Of a DNA stretch of 64,000 nt, positions 34,609 through 43,386 are shown piece after piece; position 1 is the first letter of the stretch; the number at the start of each line of letters is the position of its first letter. The stretch lies in the NCBI RefSeq assembly GCF_001894825.1, contig NZ_BCWY01000017.1, forward strand, positions 1 through 64,000. Reading direction: 5' to 3'. The stretch is from Rhodococcus jostii NBRC 16295. Lineage in GTDB: Bacteria > Actinomycetota > Actinomycetes > Mycobacteriales > Mycobacteriaceae. A program made the translations under genes and the position numbers. A model generated the notes under the pieces. That model was not told where the DNA came from, searched no databases, and saw only the letters and a list, made by a program, of their open reading frames with translations.

Positions 34609-36267
34609 TCAGTGGCCCCTGTCCGCGTGGATCGGAAGGTCGCGGACCGCCGCTCGGCGCAACTTGCCCACCTCGGTACGCGGGAGGTCGGGCCGAAAGT
34701 CGACGACTCTGGGTGCCGCGTACGGCCCGACGCGTTGCGCGACGAGGTGTTTCAGTTCCGCGGTGAGTGCTCCCTCGTCGTCCGTGCGGCTGGGTTCCCG
34801 GACGACGACGGCGCGGACGACACCGCCGCGAATCGGATCTTCGTACGCGACGGCGGCGACGTCCGCGACCGCCGGATGTTGAAGCAAGGCGTTTTCGACC
34901 TCGACGGGGCTGATGTTGTGCCCCGACGCGATGATCATGTCGTCGTCCCGGCCGAGGATCTGCCACCCGCCGCCGGGGTGCTGGATCGCCCGGTCCTCGG
35001 TGAGGAACACGTCGCCGCGCCAGCGGGCGGCCCACAGATCGGGGGCGTTCTCGTAGCCGCTGGACATCTGGTGCCGGGGCCGCCGGACCGCGACGAGGCC
35101 GGGTTCGCCGGCGTCCACCGGTTCGCCGTCCCGGTCGGCGAGGAAGGTGTCGAATCCCGGAATCGTGGCGGACATCAGTCCCGGCCCGGCCAGGGTTTCG
35201 GTGCCCTGGGTGTCGCCCAGCAACATGCCGACCTCGGACAGTCCGTACCCGTTGCGCACCACCGGTGCGCCGGTGTCGGCCCAGGCGGCGGCCACCGCGG
35301 CGGTGAGCGGTTCACCGGCCGCGGCGACGGTGCGCAGTGACGTGGGGACTCCGTTCTCCGCGAACGTGGCCGTCAGTCGCCGCAACGCGGCCGGCGCCGT
35401 TGTCAGGATTGTCGCCTTCTCCTCCCGGATGACGCGATGCCAGGCCTCGGGGACGAACTTCCCGGAATACATCACCCGGGGCACGCCCAGCGCCATGACG
35501 GCCGCGCCGGTGCTGTGCAGCCCGAACGCCCACGCCGGATCCGAGGTGGAGAAGACGACACTGTCGCGGGCAGGACCGAGGACGCTCCTCGCGTAGGGCA
35601 TGACCGAGACGAACGCGGAGTGGGTCATGGTGCACGCCTTCGGTGTTCCGGACGTTCCACTGGTGAACAGGAGTGTCGCGGTGTCCCCCAGGGCCGTCGT
35701 CGCGAGTGGGCCGTCGGCGTCGACGGCGTCCATCGCGGACCAGAACGACGTGTCACCGCTGCCCGGCGTGTCGGGCCTGACGACGAACACGGCCGGATCG
35801 AGTCCGTACCTCGACTGCGCCTCCGCCAGCGCAGACCGGTAGGCGTGGTCGACGACGACCGCGCGGACGCCGGCCGCGTCGAGGCGCAGACCGATCGCGT
35901 CCGGGGCGAATCCGCCGAACAGCGGCACGTACACGAGCCCGGACCGCCACACCGCCAGTGCGGTGATCCAGCTCTCGACCTGCCGGGACAGCAGTCCCGC
36001 CACGCGGTCTCCGCGCTTCAGTCCTGCGTCGGCGAACACCCGCGCGGCCTTAGCTGCGAGCCGGTCGAGTTCGCGGTAGGTCCAGCGGTCGGCCGACCCG
36101 TCCTCGTGGCGGACGGTCAGCGCCAGCCGATTCGGGTCCGACGCGTAGCGGGTGCAGATTTCGTGCGCGGTGTTGAAATCGCCGCCGAAGGGGTCGCGGT
36201 CCAGGAGGGATTCGATCTCGTGCCAGGCGCCGGTGAGGGTGGACGAGGGTGCACCGTCGAGAGACAT
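34609..36267 (-). CDS. Acyl-CoA synthetase, medium-chain/benzoate-type
   Basis: A 552-residue ANL-superfamily ligase. The P-loop FTSGTSGTPKA is at 201-211, with NGYGLSEVGMLL, the hinge GRDDDMIIASGHNISPVEVE and the C-terminal catalytic Lys in RTEVGKLRR. This branch activates short, medium or aromatic acids. ATG 36267 shares one base with the stop of the transporter gene (TGATG), so the uptake and activation steps are coupled. The substrate is probably that of the MHS permease; its identity is not readable. Confidence 0.88.
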   Translation of the reverse strand: MSLDGAPSSTLTGAWHEIESLLDRDPFGGDFNTAHEICTRYASDPNRLALTVRHEDGSADRWTYRELDRLAAKAARVFADAGLKRGDRVAGLLSRQVESWITALAVWRSGLVYVPLFGGFAPDAIGLRLDAAGVRAVVVDHAYRSALAEAQSRYGLDPAVFVVRPDTPGSGDTSFWSAMDAVDADGPLATTALGDTATLLFTSGTSGTPKACTMTHSAFVSVMPYARSVLGPARDSVVFSTSDPAWAFGLHSTGAAVMALGVPRVMYSGKFVPEAWHRVIREEKATILTTAPAALRRLTATFAENGVPTSLRTVAAAGEPLTAAVAAAWADTGAPVVRNGYGLSEVGMLLGDTQGTETLAGPGLMSATIPGFDTFLADRDGEPVDAGEPGLVAVRRPRHQMSSGYENAPDLWAARWRGDVFLTEDRAIQHPGGGWQILGRDDDMIIASGHNISPVEVENALLQHPAVADVAAVAYEDPIRGGVVRAVVVREPSRTDDEGALTAELKHLVAQRVGPYAAPRVVDFRPDLPRTEVGKLRRAAVRDLPIHADRGH

Positions 36268-37556
36268 CAGTGGGTCACCTTTGCAGTTTTCGCGAGGGTC
36301 AGGACGAGGACGGTGACGGCACACGCCGCCGCGATGTACGCGGCCAGGGCCCACTGACCGTCCGTCTCCGCGGCCACCGCCACCGCGATGAACGGTGCGG
36401 GGGCGCTGAAGACGACGCCACCGAACTGATAGGCGACGGATGCGCCCGTGTACCGGACCTCGGCCGGGAACAGGCTGGTGACGTATCCCGCCACGGCGGA
36501 GTACGTGACCGCGTGACCGATCGTGATGATCAGGATCATCGCCAGCAGCAGGCCGGCCGCGGTCCCGGTGGAGAGCAGCCAGAAGAACGGGTACGCGACC
36601 GCGGCCATGTAGAGGGACCCGAAGATCAGCATCTTCCGCGGTCCGATCCTGTCCGCGACCATCGATGCGTACGGCACGGACACGATGTCGAGGACACACG
36701 CGACGAGCAGGCTCAGCAGGATCGTCTGCCGCGAGAGGCCGAATTCCTTCGGCCCGTAGGACAAGACGAAGACGGTGACGAGGTAGAACGGCACGAGTGA
36801 GGCGGCCTGGGTGAGTATCCCGACGCCGAGCGCGCGCTTCTCACCCCGCAGCACCGCGAGGATCGGGAAGTCCGCAATCTTTCTGTCCCGCTTGACGTTC
36901 TCGAACTCCGGCGATTCGACGACCTTCAGGCGCACGTACATGCCGACGGCGACGAGACCCGCGCTGGCCAGGAACGGAAGTCGCCATCCCCACGCCAGCA
37001 CCTGCTCCTCCGGCAGCCGCTCGACCAGGAGGAAGGCGAGGGTCGCGAGGACGAGTCCGGCGGGAACGCCGGCCTGGGGCCAGCTGCCGTAGAACGCCCG
37101 CTTCTCGCGGGGGGCGTGCTCGACGGCCATCAGCACCGCTCCGCCCCATTCACCGCCGACCGCGAAGCCCTGGGCCAGGCGTGCGACGACGAGCAGCACG
37201 GGCGCGGCGACACCGATCGCGCCGTAGGTGGGAATGAGCCCGATGGCGACCGTCGCAGAACCCATCAGGACCAGGGAGAACACCAGCATCTTCTTCCGGC
37301 CGACCCGGTCGCCGAAGTGCCCGAAGACGATCGCGCCCGCCGGGCGCGACACGAAGGCGACGCCGAAGGTCGCGAACGCCGCGAGCGTGCCCGACAGCGG
37401 GCTGAGCGACGGGAAGAACGCCGTCCCGAACACCAGCGCGGCCGCGGTTCCGAAGATGAAGAAGTCGTACCACTCGATCGCGGTGCCGACGAAGGAAGCG
37501 AAGGCCACCTTCCCGGGTTTGACCCGGGTGGCCTCCACGTCGTCGATAACTCTCAT
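36267..37556 (-). CDS. MHS-family MFS transporter (organic acid:H+ symporter)
   Basis: A 429-residue permease with 12 hydrophobic segments. It shows the metabolite:H+ symporter signature: FASFVGTAIEWYDFFIFGTA at the N-terminus and FGHFGDRVGRKKMLV in loop 2-3, plus GGEWGGAVLMAVEHAP. Members import dicarboxylates, shikimate, proline, betaine or aromatic acids. ATG 37556 is behind GGGAGA. It is the first gene of the minus-strand operon, divergent from the SDR gene, with an inverted repeat in the shared promoter region. Confidence 0.9.
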   Translation of the reverse strand: MRVIDDVEATRVKPGKVAFASFVGTAIEWYDFFIFGTAAALVFGTAFFPSLSPLSGTLAAFATFGVAFVSRPAGAIVFGHFGDRVGRKKMLVFSLVLMGSATVAIGLIPTYGAIGVAAPVLLVVARLAQGFAVGGEWGGAVLMAVEHAPREKRAFYGSWPQAGVPAGLVLATLAFLLVERLPEEQVLAWGWRLPFLASAGLVAVGMYVRLKVVESPEFENVKRDRKIADFPILAVLRGEKRALGVGILTQAASLVPFYLVTVFVLSYGPKEFGLSRQTILLSLLVACVLDIVSVPYASMVADRIGPRKMLIFGSLYMAAVAYPFFWLLSTGTAAGLLLAMILIITIGHAVTYSAVAGYVTSLFPAEVRYTGASVAYQFGGVVFSAPAPFIAVAVAAETDGQWALAAYIAAACAVTVLVLTLAKTAKVTH

Positions 37557-37712
37557 GTCGAATCTCCCATCACTGCTGATGTAGGGCGGTGCGGCTCCCG
37601 CGTGTCGTCGCACCTCGGTCGGAGGTGGTCGTGCGGCCTTCGCGTCCACGTTGTCGCCGTGTGGCGACGATCACAGGTTTAGCACGGCCGCCGGTCCTTG
37701 GCAAGACTTCTT

Positions 37713-37815
37713 GTACCAATCGATCCACTATTGTATCTCGCGATCGAGTGCACCATAAGGCGGTTTCACATGGAGTTATGGACATTTCCTGGACTATTAT
37801 TGGATCGATCGGTAC
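37713..37815. promoter_or_regulatory. Inverted repeats in divergent MHS/SDR promoter region
   Basis: GTACCAATCGATCCACTA (37713-37730) has a close reverse complement at 37798-37815, which reads ATTGGATCGATCGGTAC on the plus strand. The two 15-18 bp half-sites are about 67 nt apart in a patch of lower G+C between the transporter and SDR genes. Their symmetry suits two binding sites for one of the TetR regulators of the locus; a hairpin is less likely given the distance. Confidence 0.5.
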
Positions 37816-37824
37816 ATTTCTGGC

Positions 37825-38568
37825 ATGGACGAGAACGATCACGACGACAACCGCGTCGCACTGGTCTCCGGCGGCTCACGCGGCATCGGAGCCGCCGTCA
37901 CCACAGCCCTGACCCAGCGCGGCTGCAGAGTGGGATGCACGTACCGCACCGGGCACGACGAGGCCGAGAAGTTGGCCGCCGGCGCCCCCGATCAGGTGTT
38001 GCCGGTCCACTTCGACCTGCACGACGAATCCACCGCAGCCCTGGCCGTGGAACGCGTCGTCTCCCACTGGGGGCGTCTCGACTCGCTGATCCTCAATGCG
38101 GGCCAGTGGTCGGGCGGACGGCTCGCCGAGACCGAACCGGACGCCTGGTGGAGCGTCATCGAGACGAATCTCCGCGGCACCGTCGCACTCGCACGAGCCG
38201 CGCTCCCCCACCTCGTCGACGGCAGGTCACCGAGCATCGTGCTGGTGTCGTCCGTCGTCGGCGTCATCGGCCACGCGGGCGACACGGCCTACGCGGGCGC
38301 GAAATCCGCGATGATCGGATTCGGCCGATCCCTCGCCAAGGAGGTCGCGCGGGACGGCATCCGGGTCAACGTGCTCGCCCCCGGCTTCGTCACCACCGAC
38401 ATGACCGACGCGGTATCACCTTCCGCACGCAGACGCATCGAAGAGGCAACCGTCCTCGGCCGGTTCGGTACCGCCGACGAAATCGCCAAGGCTGCAGTAT
38501 TTCTCAGCGAAGACGCCACCTTCTGCACGGGATCCGTGCTCACCGTCGACGGGGGCTGGGCGCTGTGA
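37825..38568 (+). CDS. SDR-family oxidoreductase (FabG-like)
   Basis: A 247-residue classical short-chain dehydrogenase. The cofactor loop GGSRGIG (16-22), NAG (91-93), Ser142, Tyr156 and Lys160 (YAGAK) are intact, and it ends in the usual VLTVDGGW. Arg following the first Gly motif suggests NADP preference. In a locus with acyl-CoA dehydrogenase and thiolase it probably acts as a 3-hydroxyacyl-CoA dehydrogenase. It is the first gene of the plus-strand operon. Confidence 0.88.
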   Translation: MDENDHDDNRVALVSGGSRGIGAAVTTALTQRGCRVGCTYRTGHDEAEKLAAGAPDQVLPVHFDLHDESTAALAVERVVSHWGRLDSLILNAGQWSGGRLAETEPDAWWSVIETNLRGTVALARAALPHLVDGRSPSIVLVSSVVGVIGHAGDTAYAGAKSAMIGFGRSLAKEVARDGIRVNVLAPGFVTTDMTDAVSPSARRRIEEATVLGRFGTADEIAKAAVFLSEDATFCTGSVLTVDGGWAL

Positions 38569-38614
38569 CGCCCCGCCTCCCGTCACCACTCACCAACGAC
38601 AAGGAAGTCACACC

Positions 38615-39814
38615 ATGACCGCGACACTCCCCCAGACCGCCGGCCTCCCCGAGGCGGACTACATCGCCCTCCGGGATCGCATCTTCGAGGCGATCTGGTC
38701 CGAACTCGATCCGCTCGAGCGGCGGATCGAGAACGAGGAGCAGGTTCCCTACGACATCGTCCTGCCCGTTCTCCGGCGGATCGGCGCGTTCGGCCTGCTC
38801 GTGCCCCGCGAGTACGGCGGCAGCGGACTGTCGATCGCGCAGTACCTGCCGATCATTGCCGAGTTCGCCAAGGTGCAGGGTGGGCTCAGGGTCATCGTTC
38901 ACGTGCACAACTCCTTCGCCCACGCACTCTCCGAGATCGGCAGCGACCAGCAGAAGGCTGACGTCCTCCCGGGCACCGCGACGGGACGGAACTCGGTGGC
39001 GTTCGCACTGACGGAACCCGGATTCGGCACCGGCGCAGACCTCGGCTCGACCGCGGTGCGCGATGGCGACGACTACGTGATCACCGGCGAGAAGTGGCTG
39101 ATCACCAACTCGGACATCGCGTCTCACTTCATCGTGTTCGCCAAGACGACCGACCGCGAGGTGTCCGCCTTCCTCGTACCGCGCGACACCCCCGGCCTCT
39201 CGATCGCCGCGCTCCCCGAGACGATGGGATGCAAGGGCACCGAACACGGACGCGTCACCCTCGACGCTGTCCGCGTGCCCGCCGCCGCGCTCATCGGCGC
39301 CGAAGGCCAGGGGAACGAGCACCTCGAACGAGCACTGGAGATCAGCCGCGTGTTCATCGCGGCGAGTTCCCTCGGCACGTCCGAGCGTGCCCTCGAACTG
39401 TCGATCGCCCACTCGAAGAGCCGCGTCACGTTCGGCAAGCCGATCGGGACGCGGCAGGCGATCCAGCGGTACCTCGCGGAGATGGCCACCGACGTCTACG
39501 CGCTGCGCGGGATCCTGGCCGATGCCGCACGGAAATGGGATGCCGGCGAACGGATCCCGGCCGAGGCGAGCATGTGCAAGCTGTTCGGACTCGAGGCCGT
39601 CGGCCGGGTGACCGACCGCGCGCTGCTGATCCACGGCGGAATCGGCTACACGCGTACACATCCGATCGAACGCCTCTACCGCGATGCCCGGCTGAATTGG
39701 CTCGAGGAGGGAACGCCCACCATCCAGTACATGGTCACCGCGGGACGACTGCTCGACGGGTACGCCTACTCCGACGCCTTCGAGCGGCGGGCCACCGGCG
39801 GAGGAGAACCGTGA
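38615..39814 (+). CDS. Acyl-CoA dehydrogenase
   Basis: A 399-residue FAD flavoenzyme that introduces an alpha-beta double bond in an acyl-CoA. It has [19 protein letters not shown] (flavin binding), [16 protein letters not shown], the helical C-terminal domain with [16 protein letters not shown] and [17 protein letters not shown], and the Glu-containing [11 protein letters not shown] at the active-site end. The electron acceptor would be ETF. The start is ATG 38615, 46 nt after the SDR stop; it overlaps the thiolase GTG by 4 nt (GTGA). Confidence 0.92.
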   Translation: MTATLPQTAGLPEADYIALRDRIFEAIWSELDPLERRIENEEQVPYDIVLPVLRRIGAFGLLVPREYGGSGLSIAQYLPIIAEFAKVQGGLRVIVHVHNSFAHALSEIGSDQQKADVLPGTATGRNSVAFALTEPGFGTGADLGSTAVRDGDDYVITGEKWLITNSDIASHFIVFAKTTDREVSAFLVPRDTPGLSIAALPETMGCKGTEHGRVTLDAVRVPAAALIGAEGQGNEHLERALEISRVFIAASSLGTSERALELSIAHSKSRVTFGKPIGTRQAIQRYLAEMATDVYALRGILADAARKWDAGERIPAEASMCKLFGLEAVGRVTDRALLIHGGIGYTRTHPIERLYRDARLNWLEEGTPTIQYMVTAGRLLDGYAYSDAFERRATGGGEP

Positions 39815-41004
39815 CGGCCACCGACCCCACCGTTCTCGTCGCGGGCGCCCGCACTCCGTTCGGGCGGTTTCTGGGAACTCTGTCCCACCACAGCGCGCAG
39901 GACCTGGGAAGCCATGCGATCGGCGGTGCGCTCCGCGCCGCGAACGTCGACGCGCGCCTCGTCGATCAGGTCGTGATGGGCCAGGTCCTGACGGCCGGCG
40001 GTGGCCAGCTCCCGGCGCGGGTCGCCGCAGCGGACGCCGGCATCCCCATGACGACGCCGGCACTGAACATCAACCGGATGTGCCTCTCCGGAATCGATGC
40101 GATCGTGCTGGCGCACCGGATGATCGGCAGCGGCGACGCGGACGTCGTGGTCGCGGGCGGTCAGGAATCGATGAGCAACGCCCCGCACCTGCTGAAGGGC
40201 AGCCGCCGCGGACACAAGTACGGTGACGCGGTCCTGATCGACCACCTCGCGTTCGACGGCCTCGAGAACGCCTTCACCGGGTCGTCGATGGGCGCGCTGA
40301 CCGAGTCGCGTAACCCCGGCTACGGGATCACGCGGGAGGCCCAGGACGAGTGGGCCGTACGCTCGCACCGCGCCGCGGCACGCGCCCGCAAGGACGGATT
40401 GTTCGCCGACGAGATCGTTTCCGTGCCCGGCCCCGCGACGCGAGGCGAGTCGAGCGATGTCCGCCACGACGAGGGTATCCGGGCCGATACGTCGGTAGCG
40501 GACCTCGCCGGGCTGCGTCCGGCGTTCGACGTCGGCGGATCGCTGACGGCGGGCAACTCCTCGCCGATTTCCGACGGCGCCTGCGCGGTGGTGGTCACGC
40601 GGAAGTCCACCGCCGTCCGGCTCGGTCTGCCGTGGCTGGCCGAGATCGGATCGCAGGCAGTCGTCGCCGGGCCCGACTCCGGCCTGCACGAGCAGCCGTC
40701 GAACGCGATCCTCGCCGCATGCCGACGCGAGGGGATCGCACCGCGCGACCTCGATCTCGTCGAGATCAACGAGGCGTTCGCGGCGGTCACCCTGGTGGCG
40801 TCCGAACGCCTCGGCATCGACGCCGACCGGGTCAACGTCAACGGCGGTGCGATCGCTCTCGGTCATCCGATCGGGGTGTCGGGCGCGCGCATCGTCCTCC
40901 ACCTCGCGCTCGAACTACGCCGGCGCGGCGGCGGTGTCGGCGCCGCGGCCCTCTGCGGGGGCGGCGGCCAGGGGCAGGCCCTGATCCTGCGCGTCGGTCG
41001 CTGA
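39811..41004 (+). CDS. Thiolase (acetyl-CoA acyltransferase)
   Basis: A 397-residue thiolase. The acylated Cys91 lies in NRMCLSGID, the His in [10 protein letters not shown] and the second Cys in [11 protein letters not shown], so both half-reactions look possible. It completes a beta-oxidation-type cassette with the SDR and acyl-CoA dehydrogenase. The start is GTG 39811 overlapping the upstream stop. The first TetR gene follows after 29 nt, likely in the same transcript. Confidence 0.9.
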   Translation: MTATDPTVLVAGARTPFGRFLGTLSHHSAQDLGSHAIGGALRAANVDARLVDQVVMGQVLTAGGGQLPARVAAADAGIPMTTPALNINRMCLSGIDAIVLAHRMIGSGDADVVVAGGQESMSNAPHLLKGSRRGHKYGDAVLIDHLAFDGLENAFTGSSMGALTESRNPGYGITREAQDEWAVRSHRAAARARKDGLFADEIVSVPGPATRGESSDVRHDEGIRADTSVADLAGLRPAFDVGGSLTAGNSSPISDGACAVVVTRKSTAVRLGLPWLAEIGSQAVVAGPDSGLHEQPSNAILAACRREGIAPRDLDLVEINEAFAAVTLVASERLGIDADRVNVNGGAIALGHPIGVSGARIVLHLALELRRRGGGVGAAALCGGGGQGQALILRVGR

Positions 41005-41033
41005 TCCCGGTGCGGAGAGCAGGTAGCACGTCG

Positions 41034-41615
41034 ATGAGTACCAAATACGACCTGAATCACGCCGAGATCCTGCGTGTCTCCGCCGAGTTGTTCGCCCGGT
41101 CGGGCTACCACGGGACCGGGATCGCCGATCTCGGCACCGCGGTAGGCCTCGGCCGTGGTGCGCTGTACCACTACATCGGCAGCAAGGAGTCGGTCCTGTA
41201 CGAGATCAGCAGTCGGCAACTCGCCCAGATGAACGACGTGGCCGACGAACTCGCGTTGACGGAACCGGATCCGGAACGCCGGCTGCGCGGGTTGGCGCGG
41301 GCCCTCCTACGCAACATCGCCGAGCACCGCGCGGAGTGGACGGTGTTCTTCCGCGAGTACCACGCCCTGACCGGTGGTCGGCGGACCCGGGTCGTCGCGG
41401 CCCGCGAACGGTACGAATCCCATTGGCGGCACGCTGTCGACCAGGGCGTGCGGGACGGGGTGTTCACGCCGCTGCCACCGTTGATGATCAAGGGTGTGCT
41501 GGGCATGTTCAACTACAGCTACCTCTGGCTCACGGCCGACGGCGCGCGGACACCCGAAGAAATCGCCGACGGTTTCCTCGACACCCTGATCAGCGGGCTG
41601 GCCCGGGATCGGTGA
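41034..41615 (+). CDS. TetR-family regulator (first of tandem pair)
   Basis: A 193-residue repressor. The N-terminal HTH reads ILRVSAELFARSGYHGTGIADLGTAVGLGRGALYHYIGSKE (split: helix 3 is GRGALYHYIG), with a ligand domain behind. It is very similar along its whole length to the next gene, including shared blocks such as HRAEWTVFFREYHALT and KG.LGMFNYSYLW. ATG 41034 is after the thiolase with a weak GGTAG. It probably controls the divergent catabolic operons and senses an acyl-CoA. Confidence 0.88.
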   Translation: MSTKYDLNHAEILRVSAELFARSGYHGTGIADLGTAVGLGRGALYHYIGSKESVLYEISSRQLAQMNDVADELALTEPDPERRLRGLARALLRNIAEHRAEWTVFFREYHALTGGRRTRVVAARERYESHWRHAVDQGVRDGVFTPLPPLMIKGVLGMFNYSYLWLTADGARTPEEIADGFLDTLISGLARDR

Positions 41616-41672
41616 CCCGCGGGACGTCTAGACTCACATCTTCGACCGCGAGGAGATAAGAGGGGCCGTTCG

Positions 41673-42248
41673 ATGAGCGACAAGTACGACGCCAACCGGG
41701 ACCGAGTCCTGCGAGTGGCCGCCGAGTTGTTTGCGAAGTCGGGGTATCACGGCACCGGGGTCGCCGAGATCGGCGACGCCACCGGCCTCGGCCGCGGCGC
41801 GCTGTACCACTACATCGGCAGCAAGGAGGCGATCCTCTACGAGATCAGCAGTCGCCAACTCGCCCAGATGAATACCGTCGCCGACGAACTCGCGCTGTCG
41901 GAGGCGGATCCGGAGAAACGGTTGCGGGGCCTCGCCCGGGCGCTCATGCGCAACATCGCCGACCACCGCGCGGAGTGGACCGTGTTCTTCCGCGAGTACC
42001 ACGCTCTGACGGACGAACGTCGTGACCGGATCATCGCGGAACGGGAGCGCTACGAATCCCATTGGCGGAACGCGTTGGAGCAGGGTATTCGCGACGGCCG
42101 GTTCCACGCGCTCCCGCGGCTGATGGTCAAGGGCCTGCTCGGCATGTTCAACTACAGCTACCTGTGGATCACACCGACCGGAGCCGAGACTCCCGAGGAG
42201 ATCGCGGACGAGTTCCTCGACGCCGTCTTCACCGGGATGCGCGCATGA
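41673..42248 (+). CDS. TetR-family regulator (second of tandem pair)
   Basis: A 191-residue paralogue of the preceding TetR. The DNA-recognition helix GRGALYHYIGSKE is identical, so both should bind the same operator; the ligand-binding half differs more. ATG 41673 follows AGAGGGG. A palindromic 48-bp repeat starts about 10 nt after its stop. Whether both are active, or form heterodimers, cannot be told. Confidence 0.88.
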   Translation: MSDKYDANRDRVLRVAAELFAKSGYHGTGVAEIGDATGLGRGALYHYIGSKEAILYEISSRQLAQMNTVADELALSEADPEKRLRGLARALMRNIADHRAEWTVFFREYHALTDERRDRIIAERERYESHWRNALEQGIRDGRFHALPRLMVKGLLGMFNYSYLWITPTGAETPEEIADEFLDAVFTGMRA

Positions 42249-42258
42249 GGCGCTTCGC

Positions 42259-42306
42259 GCCCGTGCGTGGTTAACGAGTCTCTGCACTCTTTCGCCGCGC
42301 ACGGGC
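42259..42306 (+). repeat. 48-bp palindromic repeat, copy 3
   Basis: GCCCGTGCGTGGTTAACGAG left arm; the right arm is degenerate (CTCTTTCGCCGCGCACGGGC), making this the least symmetric copy. It follows the second TetR stop with mini hairpin GGCGC-TTC-GCGCC. The centre GAGTCTCTGCACTC gives plus orientation. Confidence 0.88.
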
Positions 42307-42333
42307 GGCGAAGCCGCTGAGTATCCTCGTCGT

Positions 42334-42807
42334 ATGAGTCCGTCGCCGGCCACACCCGCCCGCTGCTCCATCGCGCGCACCCTCGAATTGCTGGGCGACA
42401 AGTGGACGCTGCTGATCGTCCGCGACGCCTTCTGGGGTCACAGTCGATTCTCGGAGTTCACCCGCAGTCTCGGTGTGGCGTCGGATGTACTCACCGCCCG
42501 GTTGGCGATGCTCGTCGACGAAGGGATCCTCGAACGCCGCGCCTATCGCCAGGAAGGGTCGCGGGAACGTCAGGAGTACGTGCTGACGGAGAAGGGCAAG
42601 CAGTTGCATGTCGTGATCGGGGCCCTGGGCCAGTTCGGTCGCGACCACCTGCCGCGCCCGGGCAGCACCTCCCCCGAGTACTCCGACGAGACCACCGGCG
42701 AGGCCGTGTCCCTCGCCTTCGTCACCGAGGACGGGCGGCGCGTTCCTGCGTCGACCGTGCACGTGCAGCAGGGAACTCCGGCGCCGGCGGGCGATTCACA
42801 GGGTTAG
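42334..42807 (+). CDS. HxlR-family transcriptional regulator
   Basis: A 157-residue winged-helix protein. The family core is CSIARTLELLGDKWTLLIVRDAFWGHSRFSEFTRSLGVASDVLTARL, with the wing RRAYRQEGSRERQEYVLT. Such dimeric regulators usually sense reactive or redox signals and control an adjacent gene. The downstream gene (SnoaL-like) has a perfect palindrome in its promoter region, a natural operator. There is a single Cys near the N-terminus (Cys11), as in redox-sensing HxlR proteins, though this is weak evidence. Confidence 0.88.
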   Translation: MSPSPATPARCSIARTLELLGDKWTLLIVRDAFWGHSRFSEFTRSLGVASDVLTARLAMLVDEGILERRAYRQEGSRERQEYVLTEKGKQLHVVIGALGQFGRDHLPRPGSTSPEYSDETTGEAVSLAFVTEDGRRVPASTVHVQQGTPAPAGDSQG

Positions 42808-42864
42808 CCGCACCGCCCGCCGCACACTGACGAAAAACGGGGCCGCGACCTCGTCATTTTCATG

Positions 42865-42887
42865 CTAACTTGGAAATTCCAAGTTAG
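42865..42887. promoter_or_regulatory. Perfect palindromic operator between HxlR and SnoaL-like genes
   Basis: CTAACTTGGAA-A-TTCCAAGTTAG: 11-bp perfect arms about one central base, inside A+T-rich sequence that differs from its surroundings. It sits 18 nt upstream of the SnoaL-like ATG and overlaps where a -10 element would be. It is the likely binding site of the HxlR regulator just upstream. Confidence 0.75.
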
Positions 42888-42904
42888 CGAGAGGCAAGGA
42901 AACC

Positions 42905-43318
42905 ATGTCTGTACAACACGGAGTTCACGCAGTCGAGAATTTCTGGGCCCGGGTGTGGCAGACACCCCAGGACCCGCACGCCATCGACGAGCTCGTCGTC
43001 GACGATTTCGTCATCGTCACCGGCGGGGAGGCGATCCGCGGCCGGGACGCCTTCAAGGAATGGGTGCTGAAGTTCCAGTCGACCGTCGAGGATCTGGAGT
43101 TCATCCCCGTCGAAACGTTCCAGAACGAGGACGGCTCCCGTGTCGCGTCGCTGTGGGAAATGACCGGCCGCAATCGCGGATTCATGGGCACCGAACCCGA
43201 GGGGCAACCCATCCACCTCACGGGTACCGCGGTGTGGAACGTCCGCGCCGACGGGATGCTCGAATCCAACCGCGTCGAGCGCAATGCCTGGGAGCTGCAC
43301 CGCCGCCTCACGGCGTAG
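42905..43318 (+). CDS. SnoaL-like/NTF2-fold protein
   Basis: A 137-residue cone-fold protein with the features of the SnoaL/NTF2-like group: VENFWARVWQTPQDPHAIDELVVDDFVI, a central GRDAFKEWVLKFQ and the C-terminal WNVRADGMLESNRVERNAWEL. The role is unclear: it could be a cyclase-like enzyme, hydrolase or binding protein. ATG 42905 is 18 nt after the palindrome. It ends just before palindromic repeat copy 4, convergent with the amino-acid dehydrogenase gene. Confidence 0.78.
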   Translation: MSVQHGVHAVENFWARVWQTPQDPHAIDELVVDDFVIVTGGEAIRGRDAFKEWVLKFQSTVEDLEFIPVETFQNEDGSRVASLWEMTGRNRGFMGTEPEGQPIHLTGTAVWNVRADGMLESNRVERNAWELHRRLTA

Positions 43319-43327
43319 GCGCTTCGC

Positions 43328-43375
43328 GCCCGTGAGTGGTTAACGAGTCCCTGCACTCGTCAACCACTCACGGGC
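43328..43375 (+). repeat. 48-bp palindromic repeat, copy 4
   Basis: GCCCGTGAGTGGTTAACGAG with matching right arm CTCGTCAACCACTCACGGGC; the arms pair almost perfectly with one G-U. It sits between convergent stops at 43318 and 43387, with mini hairpins on both sides (GGCGC-TTC-GCGCC and GGCGGC-GGA-GCCGCC), each touching a stop codon. Confidence 0.92.
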
Positions 43376-43386
43376 GGCGGAGCCGC

